Source: Bacteroidales bacterium (GTDB lineage Bacteria > Bacteroidota > Bacteroidia > Bacteroidales > F082). From it: a DNA stretch of 64,000 nucleotides. The notes under the pieces are model-generated. The model ran no database searches. It saw only the letters and a program-made list of their open reading frames with translations, and had not been told where the DNA came from. Positions 15,982 through 24,788 of this stretch are shown here, in pieces; positions within the stretch are counted from its first letter, which is position 1; each line of letters begins with the position of its first letter. The DNA lies in the NCBI GenBank assembly GCA_017549805.1, contig JAFYNJ010000002.1:1-64000 (forward strand). Reading direction: 5' to 3'. The position numbers and the translations under genes were made by a program.

Positions 15982-17050
15982 ATTCGTACACCTTGACGTC
16001 GGTCTCTCGATTGAGGACCATCAGGCCATTGAGGGCCAAGGCCTTCATCTCGTCCTCGCCAGGATAGACATACACAGGAGCAATTTTCTCCACGTGTTCC
16101 TTGACCAGACCACAGAAAGTCTTGTCGTAAGCCATACCTCCAGTGAGGAAGATGGCATCGACGTCCATGCTCATGGCAGAAGCGGCAAGGCCACCGACTT
16201 CCTTGGCTACTTGGTAGGCCATGGCACGATAGACCTTTTCCCATTCCTTGTTGCCCGCTTTGACGGTGTTTTCCACCTCAAGAGCATCGTTGGTGCCGAG
16301 ATAGGCAACGAAACCTCCTTTGCCCTTCAACATCTGGCCGATTTCCTTTTCGGTGTATTTGCCGCTGAAGCAAGCCTTCACGAGGAATCCCGCCGGGAGG
16401 GCGCCCGAGCGTTCGGGAGTGAAGGGTCCGTCGCCGTTCAAGGCGTTGTTGGTATCAACCACACGGCCTTTCTTGTGGGCGCTGACGCTGATACCGCCGC
16501 CGAGGTGGATGGCGATGATGTTCATATCCTCGTACTTCCGGCCCAAGTCTTTGGCCAGTTGGCGGGCAATGATCTTCTGGTTGAGCGCATGGAAGATGGA
16601 GATGCGCGGGAAGAGCGGATGACCCGAATAACGTGCAACTTCATCCATCTCATCGACCACAACCGGGTCAGCGATATAAGCCTTCACGCCCATTTCACGG
16701 GCGATGTCACTGGCAATCAAGCCACCGAGGTTGGAGGCGTGTTCGCCATAGGCACCCGAAGTGAGGTCGCGAATCATCGACTCGTTCACCTCATAGACAC
16801 CCGACGTGAGCGGATGCATCAAACCGCCACGACCCACGATGCAGTCCATCTCCTTGATGTCAATGCCCGCTAACTTCAGTTCGTTGAGGATAACCTCGGT
16901 ACGGAAGGGCTTCTGGTCAGAGATGCGATCGTATTTTGCAATTTCCTCCGCGGAGTGTTTGATGTTTTTCTTAAAGACCTGCTCTTCGTCGTGGAACACA
17001 GCGATTTTTGTCGAGGTCGAACCAGGGTTGATGGTTAAAATCTTATACAT
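15980..17050 (-). CDS. buk: Butyrate kinase
   Basis: A 356-residue acetate/butyrate kinase family (ASKHA fold) enzyme. It interconverts butyryl phosphate plus ADP and butyrate plus ATP, the last step of the Ptb-Buk route to butyrate or branched-chain fatty acids. Motifs are ILTINPGSTSTKIAVF at the N-terminus, GRGGLMHPLTSGVYEVNE, AIHLGGGISVSAH (phosphate loop) and NALNGDGPFTPERSGALP. I use the ATG at 17050 (MYKILTINPG); a GTG two codons upstream is possible. It lies 12 bp downstream of ptb in the same operon. Confidence 0.95.
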   Translation of the reverse strand: MYKILTINPGSTSTKIAVFHDEEQVFKKNIKHSAEEIAKYDRISDQKPFRTEVILNELKLAGIDIKEMDCIVGRGGLMHPLTSGVYEVNESMIRDLTSGAYGEHASNLGGLIASDIAREMGVKAYIADPVVVDEMDEVARYSGHPLFPRISIFHALNQKIIARQLAKDLGRKYEDMNIIAIHLGGGISVSAHKKGRVVDTNNALNGDGPFTPERSGALPAGFLVKACFSGKYTEKEIGQMLKGKGGFVAYLGTNDALEVENTVKAGNKEWEKVYRAMAYQVAKEVGGLAASAMSMDVDAIFLTGGMAYDKTFCGLVKEHVEKIAPVYVYPGEDEMKALALNGLMVLNRETDVKVYE

Positions 17051-17062
17051 AGGCACGAGGTT

Positions 17063-17968
17063 TTATTTGGCCATCATGGCAGCCAAGGCTATTGAATACA
17101 ATTTAGTCTTTGAGGTATCACCGCGTGAACTCAGCACGCAAGGCACCTTGGCACCCATGAGCATGGCGCCGACTTCGCTCTTGTCGAACTTGGTGCAGCA
17201 CTTGTAGAACACGTTGGAGCTCTCGAGGTTGGGGAACACGAGACAGTCGGCATCGCCGGCCACAGGGCTCTTCATGCCCTTGATGGCAGCGGTCTCAGCG
17301 TCAGTAGCAAGATCGAGACTGATGGGGCCTTCCACGATACAACCCTTGATCTGACCACGCTCGTTCATCTTCGAGATGATGGCGGCATCGACGCAGGCGG
17401 GGATACCGGCGCTCATCTGCTCAGTAGCGGTCACCATGGCGACCTTCGGGCAGCTGACACCGAGTTTCTTGGCCACATCGGTGACGTATTTGACCAACTG
17501 TTGCTTCTGTTTGATGTCGGGCAACGGGATGATGGCACAGTCGGAGACGACCATCAGCTTGTGGTAGTTGGGATTCTCGATGACGGCGACATGGGCAAGG
17601 GTCACGTTGGGCGGACAGAGGCCGCGTTCCTTGTTGAGGATGGCGCGCATGTACTTGTCGGTGGGCAATAGACCCTTCATCAGGATGTCGGCTTCGCCGG
17701 CGTTGATGATGTCACAAGCCATGGCAGCGGCTTTTACATCCACTGCCTCGTTAATGATGCGGAAGTTGTTGATGTCGATGTTCTCGGCCTTGCACACCTG
17801 GGCGATGACATTCTCGTCACCGAGAAGGGTGGCTTCGATGAGACCTTCCTGAACCGCAGCGTTCACGGCACAGATGGTGTGGTCGTCGTTGGCGTAGGCG
17901 GCCACAAGGCGTTTCTTGGGTTTGCTGCGCAAAACCTCGAACATTTGCTCTAATTTACGGATTTCCAT
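17063..17968 (-). CDS. ptb: Phosphate butyryltransferase
   Basis: A 301-residue phosphotransacylase that converts butyryl-CoA plus phosphate to butyryl phosphate plus CoA, feeding butyrate kinase. Family features are the N-terminal RLVAAYANDDHTICAV, the ADILMKGLLPTDKYMRAIL block, DCAIIPLPDIKQK, and the C-terminal GAKVPCVLSSRGDTSKTKLYSIALA. The length is typical. It is the first gene of the ptb-buk operon; a TAACTTTG promoter element lies about 55 bp upstream, and the leader contains an AT-rich 7-bp repeat array. In Bacteroidales this pair may also act on isobutyryl or isovaleryl groups from amino acid fermentation. Confidence 0.95.
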   Translation of the reverse strand: MEIRKLEQMFEVLRSKPKKRLVAAYANDDHTICAVNAAVQEGLIEATLLGDENVIAQVCKAENIDINNFRIINEAVDVKAAAMACDIINAGEADILMKGLLPTDKYMRAILNKERGLCPPNVTLAHVAVIENPNYHKLMVVSDCAIIPLPDIKQKQQLVKYVTDVAKKLGVSCPKVAMVTATEQMSAGIPACVDAAIISKMNERGQIKGCIVEGPISLDLATDAETAAIKGMKSPVAGDADCLVFPNLESSNVFYKCCTKFDKSEVGAMLMGAKVPCVLSSRGDTSKTKLYSIALAAMMAK

Positions 17969-17972
17969 TATA

Positions 17973-18000
17973 TTTAATTTTGAATTATGAATTTAGATTT
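17973..18000. repeat. AT-rich heptamer array in the ptb leader
   Basis: Four 7-bp units (TTTAATT, TTGAATT, ATGAATT, TAGATTT) between the ptb start and its promoter. It is degenerate, so the call is weaker than for the other arrays. Confidence 0.5.
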
Positions 18001-18022
18001 AAAGATACTTTAAATGAATTCG

Positions 18023-18030
18023 CAAAGTTA
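18023..18030 (-). promoter_or_regulatory. -7 promoter element for ptb-buk
   Basis: Minus-strand TAACTTTG matches TAnnTTTG, 55 bp upstream of the ptb ATG. Confidence 0.55.
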
Positions 18031-18043
18031 AGGTTTTTTTCGA

Positions 18044-18610
18044 TTATCCCAAAGGAATCCTTTTTAAAGCTTTATAAAAAGCACCCGTGGGTTGGAGAAA
18101 ACTCTGGAAATAGACGATTTCATTGACATCGGCGTGGAGGTAAGTCTTCTGCTCAATGCCTTGATAGATTTGTTGGAAAAACGACTTGTCGATGAGCTGT
18201 TTGATACGGCACACGGTCAGATGGGGCACAAAGTTTTGTCGGTCGCGGAGATAGCCAAGACCGTCGAAAGCGTCGAGAATATCTTCCTCCAAGTCATAGA
18301 GCGCCTTGGGCTCTTCCTTCATGCCGAGCCAAAGCACCCGTGGCGAATGGTTGCTGCCGAAGATACCCGTTCGGTTGAAGTCCATGGTGAAAGGCTGATG
18401 CCGTTGAGCCACCTGCTGGCAAGCCTCGATGATTTTCGGAACGTCTTGATCCGGCGTGTCGCCCACAAATTTCAAGGTAAGATGGATCTGGTCGGTCTTG
18501 CACCAGTTGATATTGCGACGCTCATGTTCCAGATTCTTTTGGAGTCGCCTCACCAAGTCGGGATACTCCGTCCCAACTGCAATAGGAATAGCTAAAAATG
18601 TCCTTTTCAT
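18044..18610 (-). CDS. thpR: RNA 2',3'-cyclic phosphodiesterase
   Basis: A 188-residue member of the 2H phosphoesterase superfamily (ThpR/LigT). It hydrolyses 2',3'-cyclic phosphate ends of RNA and can ligate tRNA halves in reverse. The two catalytic HxTx motifs are visible: HLTLKFVGDT near residue 44 and HLTVCRI near residue 132. The start is MKRTFLAIPIAV, and the length is normal. It stands between the ptb-buk operon and the zinc-ribbon protein gene, all on the minus strand. A 7-bp repeat array separates it from the zinc-ribbon gene. Confidence 0.93.
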   Translation of the reverse strand: MKRTFLAIPIAVGTEYPDLVRRLQKNLEHERRNINWCKTDQIHLTLKFVGDTPDQDVPKIIEACQQVAQRHQPFTMDFNRTGIFGSNHSPRVLWLGMKEEPKALYDLEEDILDAFDGLGYLRDRQNFVPHLTVCRIKQLIDKSFFQQIYQGIEQKTYLHADVNEIVYFQSFLQPTGAFYKALKRIPLG

Positions 18611-18613
18611 AAT

Positions 18614-18648
18614 AGTTTTCCGTTTTCAGCTTTCAGCTCTCATCTCAC
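18614..18648. repeat. Heptamer array (AGCTTTC-type)
   Basis: Five units (AGTTTTC, CGTTTTC, AGCTTTC, AGCTCTC, ATCTCAC) between thpR and the zinc-ribbon gene. The stop codon of the zinc-ribbon gene (18645-18647) lies in the last unit. Confidence 0.75.
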
Positions 18649-19442
18649 CAATCCGAGTCCCAGTCCGTGCCACCACTGTCCCACGAGTCGCTGCCACTAT
18701 CCCAGTCGCTGTCGCTGTCCCAGTAGGAGTCGTCGCTATGGGAGCCGGCATCATACCAGCTGGTTTCCTCGAAGTCCTTTCCCGAATGCTCATAAGTACG
18801 GTAATCGTTGGCATTGGTTTTGTCGATCCCATCCCATATTCCCGACGATGGATCGGTTTCATACCAGTCGTTGGTCTCGGCATCGTACGAATACCATTCC
18901 TTTCCTTGATGATAATATTGCTGTCCTTGATAATTGTAATATCCGTTCGGGAAGGAAGTGTCGAAGATGGCCATGATGGATCCGATCACGAAAAGAATGA
19001 CAAAAACCAAGCAGCCGATACGACTCTTATTGTTTTTCTTTTGGGGCTGCGCCACGTAGGTTTTCGGCGTATGGTTGCCCTTTTGGTCGGCAATCTCAGC
19101 CTTCAGTCGTTGGTACAGTTCGTTGACGCCGTATGCCTCGTCAGCGCCTTGGTAGCGGATGGCACGTTCACCAGTGGACTTGTTCTTATAAACGACCACA
19201 TCACCTACCTCGTTCTTATAAATGCCGAAAGCCTTGGGCTCCGAAATGTTCTTGCCGATGAAAAACCTCGTAATCTCCTCGGGCGGTAGATGGTGTGCCA
19301 CATACCATTCCTTAAGCTCGTCGATGGTCTTGGGTTGCTCCGATGCCGTACGGTTGGCACCCGAAAGCGGCGCACCGCAATGCGGACAGGACTCCCCTGT
19401 CTCTTCAATCATCGAACCGCAAAAATTGCATTTGATCTTCAT
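18645..19442 (-). CDS. Zinc-ribbon membrane protein with Asp/Ser/Trp tail
   Basis: A 265-residue protein. Residues 1-26 form a zinc ribbon with two CxxC pairs (CNFCGSMIEETGESCPHCGAPL). Residues about 35-65 and 70-120 (KTIDELKEWYVAHHLPPEEI, then AIRYQGADEAYGVNELYQRL) look folded and cytoplasmic. A single membrane helix follows at about 143-161 (IGCLVFVILFVIGSIMAIF). The outer part has WY-rich strands (QQYYHQGKEWYSYDAETNDWYE) and ends in an unusual tail of repeated Asp-Ser-Trp (YWDSDSDWDSGSDSWDSGG). Cytoplasmic zinc ribbon plus extracellular sensor-like part suggests signalling or assembly, but I recognise no family for the whole. Confidence 0.75.
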   Translation of the reverse strand: MKIKCNFCGSMIEETGESCPHCGAPLSGANRTASEQPKTIDELKEWYVAHHLPPEEITRFFIGKNISEPKAFGIYKNEVGDVVVYKNKSTGERAIRYQGADEAYGVNELYQRLKAEIADQKGNHTPKTYVAQPQKKNNKSRIGCLVFVILFVIGSIMAIFDTSFPNGYYNYQGQQYYHQGKEWYSYDAETNDWYETDPSSGIWDGIDKTNANDYRTYEHSGKDFEETSWYDAGSHSDDSYWDSDSDWDSGSDSWDSGGTDWDSDW

Positions 19443-19467
19443 CTGTATTCATAAAACAATTGAAAGA

Positions 19468-19475
19468 CAAAAATA
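19468..19475 (-). promoter_or_regulatory. -7 promoter element for the zinc-ribbon gene
   Basis: Minus-strand TATTTTTG matches TAnnTTTG, 26 bp upstream of the ATG at 19442. Confidence 0.45.
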
Positions 19476-19507
19476 AGAATTCTTTTGGTAACTATGCCGA
19501 AGATTGT

Positions 19508-19515
19508 TACCTTTG
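19508..19515 (+). promoter_or_regulatory. -7 promoter element for the nucleoside hydrolase
   Basis: TACCTTTG matches TAnnTTTG, with TTTG at 19484-19487 as a plausible -33 element 20 bp upstream. It lies 28 bp before the ATG at 19543, which argues for that start rather than the one at 19504. Confidence 0.6.
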
Positions 19516-19542
19516 CTTTTTATTATCCAAAAAATTCTAGTT

Positions 19543-20616
19543 ATGAGAACATTCTTCACCAAAGCAATCCTTATTTGCTTATTAGCAACCACATCTATTT
19601 GTTTCGCCCAGAAAAAAGAGAAAGTCATCCTCGATTCCGATATGGTGGAGGTGTTTGACGACGGTATCGCCATGATGATGCTGGCCAAGGCGCCTAACAT
19701 CGACTTGATCGGCGTCACCACGGTCATCGGTAATACCTGGGTTCCAGAGGGTATTGCCTACGCTATCCGGCAGCTGGAGGCCATTGACCGTACCGACATC
19801 CCCGTAGTGCCCGGCATCCGCACCCCCATGTATCCGAGCCGTTTCGAGACCATCAAGAACGAGCGCATCCTATTCGGCATCGGTGACGCCTACGTAGGAG
19901 CAGCCGGTTATGAAGAGCCCAAGACCTGGGAGTCGGTCTATCTTCAGAAATATGGCCGAGAGCCCCAGAACAAGCCTCTCGACATGAAAGCGGTGAACTT
20001 CATCATCGACCAAGTGAAGGCCAACCCGGGCGAGATCACTATTATCGCCATCGGTACCTGCGTCAACATCGCCACAGCGATGCACATCGCTCCCGAGATC
20101 GTCCCGTTGGTAAAACGCGTCATCTATATGGGCGGTTCGTTCTTCCAGCCCGGCAACACCACCCCCACCGCCGAATTCAACTGGTGGATGGATCCCGATG
20201 CAGCCAAGATGGCTGTTCGCTGCCCCTTTAAAGAACAGATCATCGTCGGTTTGGATGTGTGCGAGACCATGCCTTTCCGCAAGGACCGCTACGACCACCT
20301 GAAGTCGATCACCAACAACCGCCTCATCCTTAACATGCTGCAACGCAACTTCCTGAATCAGCTGTTTATCGATGATCCCACATACACCCATTACATCTGG
20401 GATGTGATCGCCGCCTGTATCATGATTGACCCGACTTTGATCAAAGACGAAGTGACCCGTTACGTCGATGTCAACTCCCAGTTTGGATTCTCTTACGGCC
20501 AGGCGGTTGCTTTCGATAAAAACCAACCCATCGGCACGCAACAAGCACGTATCATCTTGAAAGTTGATGGCGATCGCCTGTGGAAGTTGGTGGAAGACTA
20601 TCTGAAGAATTTCTAA
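19543..20616 (+). CDS. Exported nucleoside hydrolase
   Basis: A 357-residue inosine-uridine preferring nucleoside hydrolase family protein, which splits ribonucleosides into base and ribose. The calcium-binding N-terminal motif is present as VILDSDMVEVFDDGIAMMML, a variant of DTDxxxDD. IGTCVNIATAMHIAPEIVPLVKRVIYMGG corresponds to the core around the ribose site. I use the ATG at 19543, which yields a signal peptide (TKAILICLLATTSICFAQ), so the enzyme is probably periplasmic. A longer reading from 19504 would begin inside the promoter. It is followed 28 bp downstream by a small gene in the same direction. Confidence 0.9.
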   Translation: MRTFFTKAILICLLATTSICFAQKKEKVILDSDMVEVFDDGIAMMMLAKAPNIDLIGVTTVIGNTWVPEGIAYAIRQLEAIDRTDIPVVPGIRTPMYPSRFETIKNERILFGIGDAYVGAAGYEEPKTWESVYLQKYGREPQNKPLDMKAVNFIIDQVKANPGEITIIAIGTCVNIATAMHIAPEIVPLVKRVIYMGGSFFQPGNTTPTAEFNWWMDPDAAKMAVRCPFKEQIIVGLDVCETMPFRKDRYDHLKSITNNRLILNMLQRNFLNQLFIDDPTYTHYIWDVIAACIMIDPTLIKDEVTRYVDVNSQFGFSYGQAVAFDKNQPIGTQQARIILKVDGDRLWKLVEDYLKNF

Positions 20617-20644
20617 TCAATAATATAAAAAAGGAGAAAACACC

Positions 20645-21142
20645 ATGAAGTATCAAATCACCTGGAATCAACTTCCGAAAACGCTGGAAGAGCTCCAAGC
20701 CCTTCCGCAGGCTGATCTTAAAACCCCTGAAGGCACAGCAGCGCTGACTGTGGCGGCTCTGGCCGTTTATCCTACCAATCCTGAGGAATGCTATCGCATG
20801 CTGGACTTCTTGAGAGGACCGCGCCCATTGTCGGCCTTCGAGAAGCAGTTTATTAGAGACCGTTTCATGGACGGCAAGGACTATTTGATGAAGTCATTCT
20901 TCAAGGGTGCCACCCCGAACAACAACTACACACCCGATGTACCATACGTACTCGAGTTCACCGACAACGTGGCTCCCATTGCCGAGGAAGGCTACAAGCG
21001 TTTGGATATCAAGAGCGGCGGTGCCGACACGCCACGTCCTATCACGCTGCGCCTGAAGCCATCGACGGGTCAATGGTTCCTTTGGGATCAGATCATTTTG
21101 GCTGGTATCAGGGTTCCTGTCAGCCAAGACCCCTGGGCTTAA
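20645..21142 (+). CDS. Conserved small protein (DUF6935-like)
   Basis: A 165-residue protein without signal peptide or membrane helix, preceded by a good ribosome-binding sequence (AAGGAGAAAACACC). Distinctive blocks are LTVAALAVYPTNPEECYRML and LRGPRPLSAFEKQFIRDRFM, then FKGATPNNNYTPDVPYVLEF. This matches my memory of a family of unknown function in Clostridia and Bacteroidota (DUF6935), but I cannot verify the number here. Its 3' end overlaps the convergent lipoprotein gene by 23 bp. Co-transcription with the nucleoside hydrolase is likely. Confidence 0.75.
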   Translation: MKYQITWNQLPKTLEELQALPQADLKTPEGTAALTVAALAVYPTNPEECYRMLDFLRGPRPLSAFEKQFIRDRFMDGKDYLMKSFFKGATPNNNYTPDVPYVLEFTDNVAPIAEEGYKRLDIKSGGADTPRPITLRLKPSTGQWFLWDQIILAGIRVPVSQDPWA

Positions 21143-21842
21143 TATCCAAGCCGTAAGCTTTAAGAACAGCCTGCCAGAAACTTGGTAGGCTTTCTTTGTT
21201 ATCCGTGGAGCAAAGCACCTGTTCGTTCGCGTCTTGAATCGTGAACATATTCTTCACTTTGTAGGAGATGTACTCATCGGGGTCGGAGATAATGGTGAGA
21301 AAATCGTCCAGGACCAATTCGTTACCGTTCCAATGGCTTTGGGAGATGTAGAACGAGCAGTAGGAGCCGCTGCCGCCTTCTATGACTTTCTTTTCAGCGG
21401 GACAGAGCATAAAGCCCTGCAAGTCGGGATTGCCCAACTCGCCAATGCGGACAAATTGCTTGGTGTTATCGTCCCACAACAGAAGAGTGCTGTAGGTGCG
21501 CGACTCACCTGCCCCGATGAAGATGTCGGTAAAGCCATCGAAGTTAGCATCAAGGAAATGCACGGTTGCCTCATCGCCGATGGACACCAGGCCATTTTCC
21601 TCGTCGAGGACCGTTTGGAACAACTTGCCATCACGGTAGATGGAAGCCTCCGTGAAGTCCGGGGAGACCTCGACGTATAGACGCTTGTCGATCGTAGGGA
21701 ACTGGTTCAATGAAATCAGATCCGATTCGCTGATCGTCACTTCTGCTTTGGGTTCCGGTTTGTCGTTATTTTGCGGTTTGTTGTTGCAGGCTGCCAGAAG
21801 GCCTATGCATACGAGCAGCGCGAGAATGAGATTTTTGTTCAT
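21120..21842 (-). CDS. Putative lipoprotein with FG-GAP-like segment
   Basis: A 240-residue protein taken from the ATG at 21842 (MNKNLILALLVCIGLLAAC), a lipoprotein signal with lipobox LAAC; upstream codons to 21869 would break the signal. The mature part contains FLDANFDGFTDIFIGAGESR, a calcium-binding DxNxDGxxD loop as in FG-GAP/integrin-like repeats, and a paired Trp/Gln strand region (YISQSHWNGNELVLDDFL). Bacteroidales have many similar surface lipoproteins of unknown function. The stop region overlaps the convergent gene at 20645-21142 by 23 bp, and a hairpin for that gene lies within this one. Confidence 0.75.
   Translation of the reverse strand: MNKNLILALLVCIGLLAACNNKPQNNDKPEPKAEVTISESDLISLNQFPTIDKRLYVEVSPDFTEASIYRDGKLFQTVLDEENGLVSIGDEATVHFLDANFDGFTDIFIGAGESRTYSTLLLWDDNTKQFVRIGELGNPDLQGFMLCPAEKKVIEGGSGSYCSFYISQSHWNGNELVLDDFLTIISDPDEYISYKVKNMFTIQDANEQVLCSTDNKESLPSFWQAVLKAYGLDIKPRGLG
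21168..21200 (+). terminator. Possible terminator for the DUF6935-like gene
   Basis: Stem AGCCTGCCA, loop GAAACT, stem TGGTAGGCT (one G-T pair), then TTCTTTGTT, 26 bp after the stop at 21142. It lies inside the antisense lipoprotein gene, so coding constraint could also explain it. Confidence 0.4.
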
Positions 21843-21885
21843 GATGATAGCTATGATAATCACAAACAAAAATAGACCATTTTCA

Positions 21886-24741
21886 TTATTTTACAATGCA
21901 TTTTGTTTTATAATCATTGATTTTTAGGAAATAAAGTCCTTTTGGCAAAGAAGATACGTCGATGATTTGGCTGTCGAGAACATCCGACATCATGGTTTGG
22001 CCCAAAAGATTGGTAATGCGGTATTCAATTTGCCCCTGTAGAGACGTGGCGCGCCGCGTCTCTACGTACAATAGGCCGTCAGTCGGATTAGGATAAACTG
22101 TAAACATCGCTTCTGCGTTTTCATTCACCTCCGTATGAATCATCTGGTAAACGGCATCGCAATCCTCTTCTCCCAGGTTGAAGACCAGCTCGCCGTCTTG
22201 CCAATAGCAGCGCAAACCGTCCACTTCATAGTCCTTGGCAATGGGCGTTTCGGGGAAGAAGCTCTTTTGGTGACCGATGCCACAGATGATGTCGCCCGTG
22301 AACAAGTGACTGGGATCGCTCACACTGAGCATCCTATAGGTTTGGCCGTTGTAGGTGACGTTTTGCGCCGCATCCACATGCACCGTAATCGAATACCATC
22401 CGCCGTCGATCACCCACTCGTCACCCACATCGGCACCGAAATCGTAGAGCAACGTAAAGTCTTCCAAATCCTTGTTCCACCAATAGATTCGGTTGCCGTC
22501 CTCGTAGATGTACTCGTGATCAACCCATTCCGTCTTGTCGTACATGGTGTTGGTCTCCACCAAAATCTTGGTACGACGGCCATTGATGGTAGTATCTGCG
22601 GCATATTCCAGATGTTGGTAGGTGATGTCGCCATTCACATGCTTGATTTCATAATACCATTCAGTGCCTTGGGGGAAGATTTCAACGACAGGTTCCGCTT
22701 GGGTGATATTGATACGGTAATAGAAATTCTGGTTGAAGTCCAACATCATTTTAGTTGTGAACGTTGCCGTGATTTCCTGACCGGTATAAATGGTATCGTT
22801 ACCCACGAGGATCCATTGACCGCCATCATAGTCTTGTTCATTTTCGAGATAATATCTCCTGCCATTCGCTTTAAAGGCAAGCTCCATCCCTGGTAAAGGA
22901 ATGTATCCGGTGTGTGGCATAGGAGCATCAACAATGGTTCCAGTCAAGGTGACTTCCTCATCAGTGTCCATTTCAACCAGTTCTACAACTTTCACCTCAT
23001 CGCCAGGAATATCCCAACGAAAATGACGTATTCCTTTGATATCCACGTGCATGCCTTCCCTGAAAACATCATTGTTGATGAATGTGTTTTTGTAAAGTTG
23101 ACCATTGCGCATCAGATAATGAGGAACAACTAAGCTGGAAGGAACTACGGTCAAAAAATGCTGATTCTCCTCTTCCTCACAAGGACAGGAAAGACATGGC
23201 GGATCCCAAAAATCAGTGGTAAGCGTACCGTCTATTTGGTAATTGTAATTCATATACGGTTGAATATCAACCAATTCCATTCCATAAAACTGGTTTGCAT
23301 ATTGATTGGTTTGGATACTGCAATGTCCGATGAAGGTATGGGGCAAACATCCCGCATTTAATGTCACGCCATTGAAGGTAAGCGGGAATTCTTGTTGTTC
23401 GCCATTAATGGTGATGTAATAAGTTTGGTAAGGAGGATTTTTAGTTGTGATAATCACTTTATTATCTTCATAAGATGCTTCAAGTGTTGCAGTGATGCCA
23501 TCGTAATAATGTGCGGTTGTTTGAATAATATCAAGCACGTTTTGTGAATCACCCACGTAGTCATGCATCTCTCTAATAGTTCCAAACGCTCCTATCGTGG
23601 CGCCCATAGGAATGGTGTCGTAACGCACGATGAGTCGGCTCAAATCGGTGGGATCGGGACGAAAACCGTCCACCGTGACGGGATAGATATGATCGTCATC
23701 CACCCTAATGGCCTGTCCAGCGCCGTGGGGATAATTACCAAAGGCAAAAGCCTCTTGTAAAACAACGACTTCGCCCTCGATGTAATGGATGTCGTTGGTG
23801 TTGAAAACGCTTTTCATGCGAGCACCATGTCCGCCAAAGTACAAATGTCCGTCGCGACCTTTATAAATGGAGCCGTCGCCCATGCCGCCAGGTGCAGGAG
23901 AATAGAGTGGCAGTGCCTCGCCGTATTCATAGAATGTCTCACCATGGTCTGCTGAATAGCGCAGCACTGCATAATCATAGCCATCATCGCCTACATTGTG
24001 AAGGTCATAGACAATGCCGTTGGCAGCCACGTTGAACCGCCAGTCAGGAACGAGATAGATGCCGGGTTGCTGTTGGTATTGTCCGTAACCGCCAGCCACA
24101 ACATTGCCTTCGGGATCCAGCTCCATGTGGTTAATAAAAGCGCCTTCAATCAGCCAAGTCCAGTTGTCAATGTCATTGAAATTGGCGGTATAGATGCCTA
24201 ATTCATAAATAGGAACCGCATTGGTTATGCTGATATAAACATTTCCAGCATGGTCAGCGAGGATGTCGGTGAACACCATGTCTTGCAGGAAGCTGATATT
24301 GGTCTCGTTCCACGATTCACCGCCGTCCAAGGTGCAGAAAAACTTTTCGTTGTTTGCCATAACGATGGTGTCGTTTGAGAGGGAATGCATTCCCTCTACC
24401 CAATTGGTGGAAATGCCCGATGCCTGCTCCTGCCAGGTGTCGCCATTGTTGTCGGAATAGCAGAGTTTGTGGCTGTTTTCATTGAAAATGAAGATGCGGT
24501 TGTTGTCATTGATCGTGAAATGTTTTGAACTGACATAACTTAAATCGTAGTTCAATTCCCATGTCGCGCCCTCGTCTTGCGAGCGATGGAGGCCGCTATA
24601 GCCCCAGTTGCTGAAAATACTGCCATCGGCTGAGACGCCGAGGAATTCGCCTTCCATTCCAATGGGCTTCCAAATGTTTTGCGCCATCAGACCGCTGAGG
24701 CAGCCGAGGCAGAGGATAATGATAATAGCTCGTCTTTTCAT
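21886..24741 (-). CDS. T9SS-secreted protein with BNR-like repeats
   Basis: A 951-residue protein with a signal peptide (MKRRAIIIILCLGCLSGLMAQ). Residues about 25-350 contain Asp-box-like repeats (LHRSQDEGATWEL, CYSDNNGDTWQE, CTLDGGESWNE) typical of beta-propellers such as sialidase or Ycf48/PSII stability proteins. Residues about 640-860 form a module shared with the T9SS protein at 28867 (WYYEIKH, TNTMYDK, YWWNKDLEDF, then LRCYWQDGEL). The C-terminus carries the type IX sorting domain (FTVYPNPTDGLLYVET and SSLPKGLYFLKI). Binding or adhesion is more likely than catalysis, since no sialidase Arg triad is evident. It is downstream of the TPR regulator gene at 24789. Confidence 0.8.
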   Translation of the reverse strand: MKRRAIIIILCLGCLSGLMAQNIWKPIGMEGEFLGVSADGSIFSNWGYSGLHRSQDEGATWELNYDLSYVSSKHFTINDNNRIFIFNENSHKLCYSDNNGDTWQEQASGISTNWVEGMHSLSNDTIVMANNEKFFCTLDGGESWNETNISFLQDMVFTDILADHAGNVYISITNAVPIYELGIYTANFNDIDNWTWLIEGAFINHMELDPEGNVVAGGYGQYQQQPGIYLVPDWRFNVAANGIVYDLHNVGDDGYDYAVLRYSADHGETFYEYGEALPLYSPAPGGMGDGSIYKGRDGHLYFGGHGARMKSVFNTNDIHYIEGEVVVLQEAFAFGNYPHGAGQAIRVDDDHIYPVTVDGFRPDPTDLSRLIVRYDTIPMGATIGAFGTIREMHDYVGDSQNVLDIIQTTAHYYDGITATLEASYEDNKVIITTKNPPYQTYYITINGEQQEFPLTFNGVTLNAGCLPHTFIGHCSIQTNQYANQFYGMELVDIQPYMNYNYQIDGTLTTDFWDPPCLSCPCEEEENQHFLTVVPSSLVVPHYLMRNGQLYKNTFINNDVFREGMHVDIKGIRHFRWDIPGDEVKVVELVEMDTDEEVTLTGTIVDAPMPHTGYIPLPGMELAFKANGRRYYLENEQDYDGGQWILVGNDTIYTGQEITATFTTKMMLDFNQNFYYRINITQAEPVVEIFPQGTEWYYEIKHVNGDITYQHLEYAADTTINGRRTKILVETNTMYDKTEWVDHEYIYEDGNRIYWWNKDLEDFTLLYDFGADVGDEWVIDGGWYSITVHVDAAQNVTYNGQTYRMLSVSDPSHLFTGDIICGIGHQKSFFPETPIAKDYEVDGLRCYWQDGELVFNLGEEDCDAVYQMIHTEVNENAEAMFTVYPNPTDGLLYVETRRATSLQGQIEYRITNLLGQTMMSDVLDSQIIDVSSLPKGLYFLKINDYKTKCIVK

Positions 24742-24757
24742 ATTATTATTTTTTAAA

Positions 24758-24785
24758 TTCTATCTTCTGACTTCTGTCTTCTTCC
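24758..24785. repeat. Heptamer array (TTCTGAC/TTCTGTC)
   Basis: Four units (TTCTATC, TTCTGAC, TTCTGTC, TTCTTCC) in the 47-bp gap between the TPR regulator stop and the T9SS gene start. Confidence 0.75.
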
Positions 24786-24788
24786 CTA

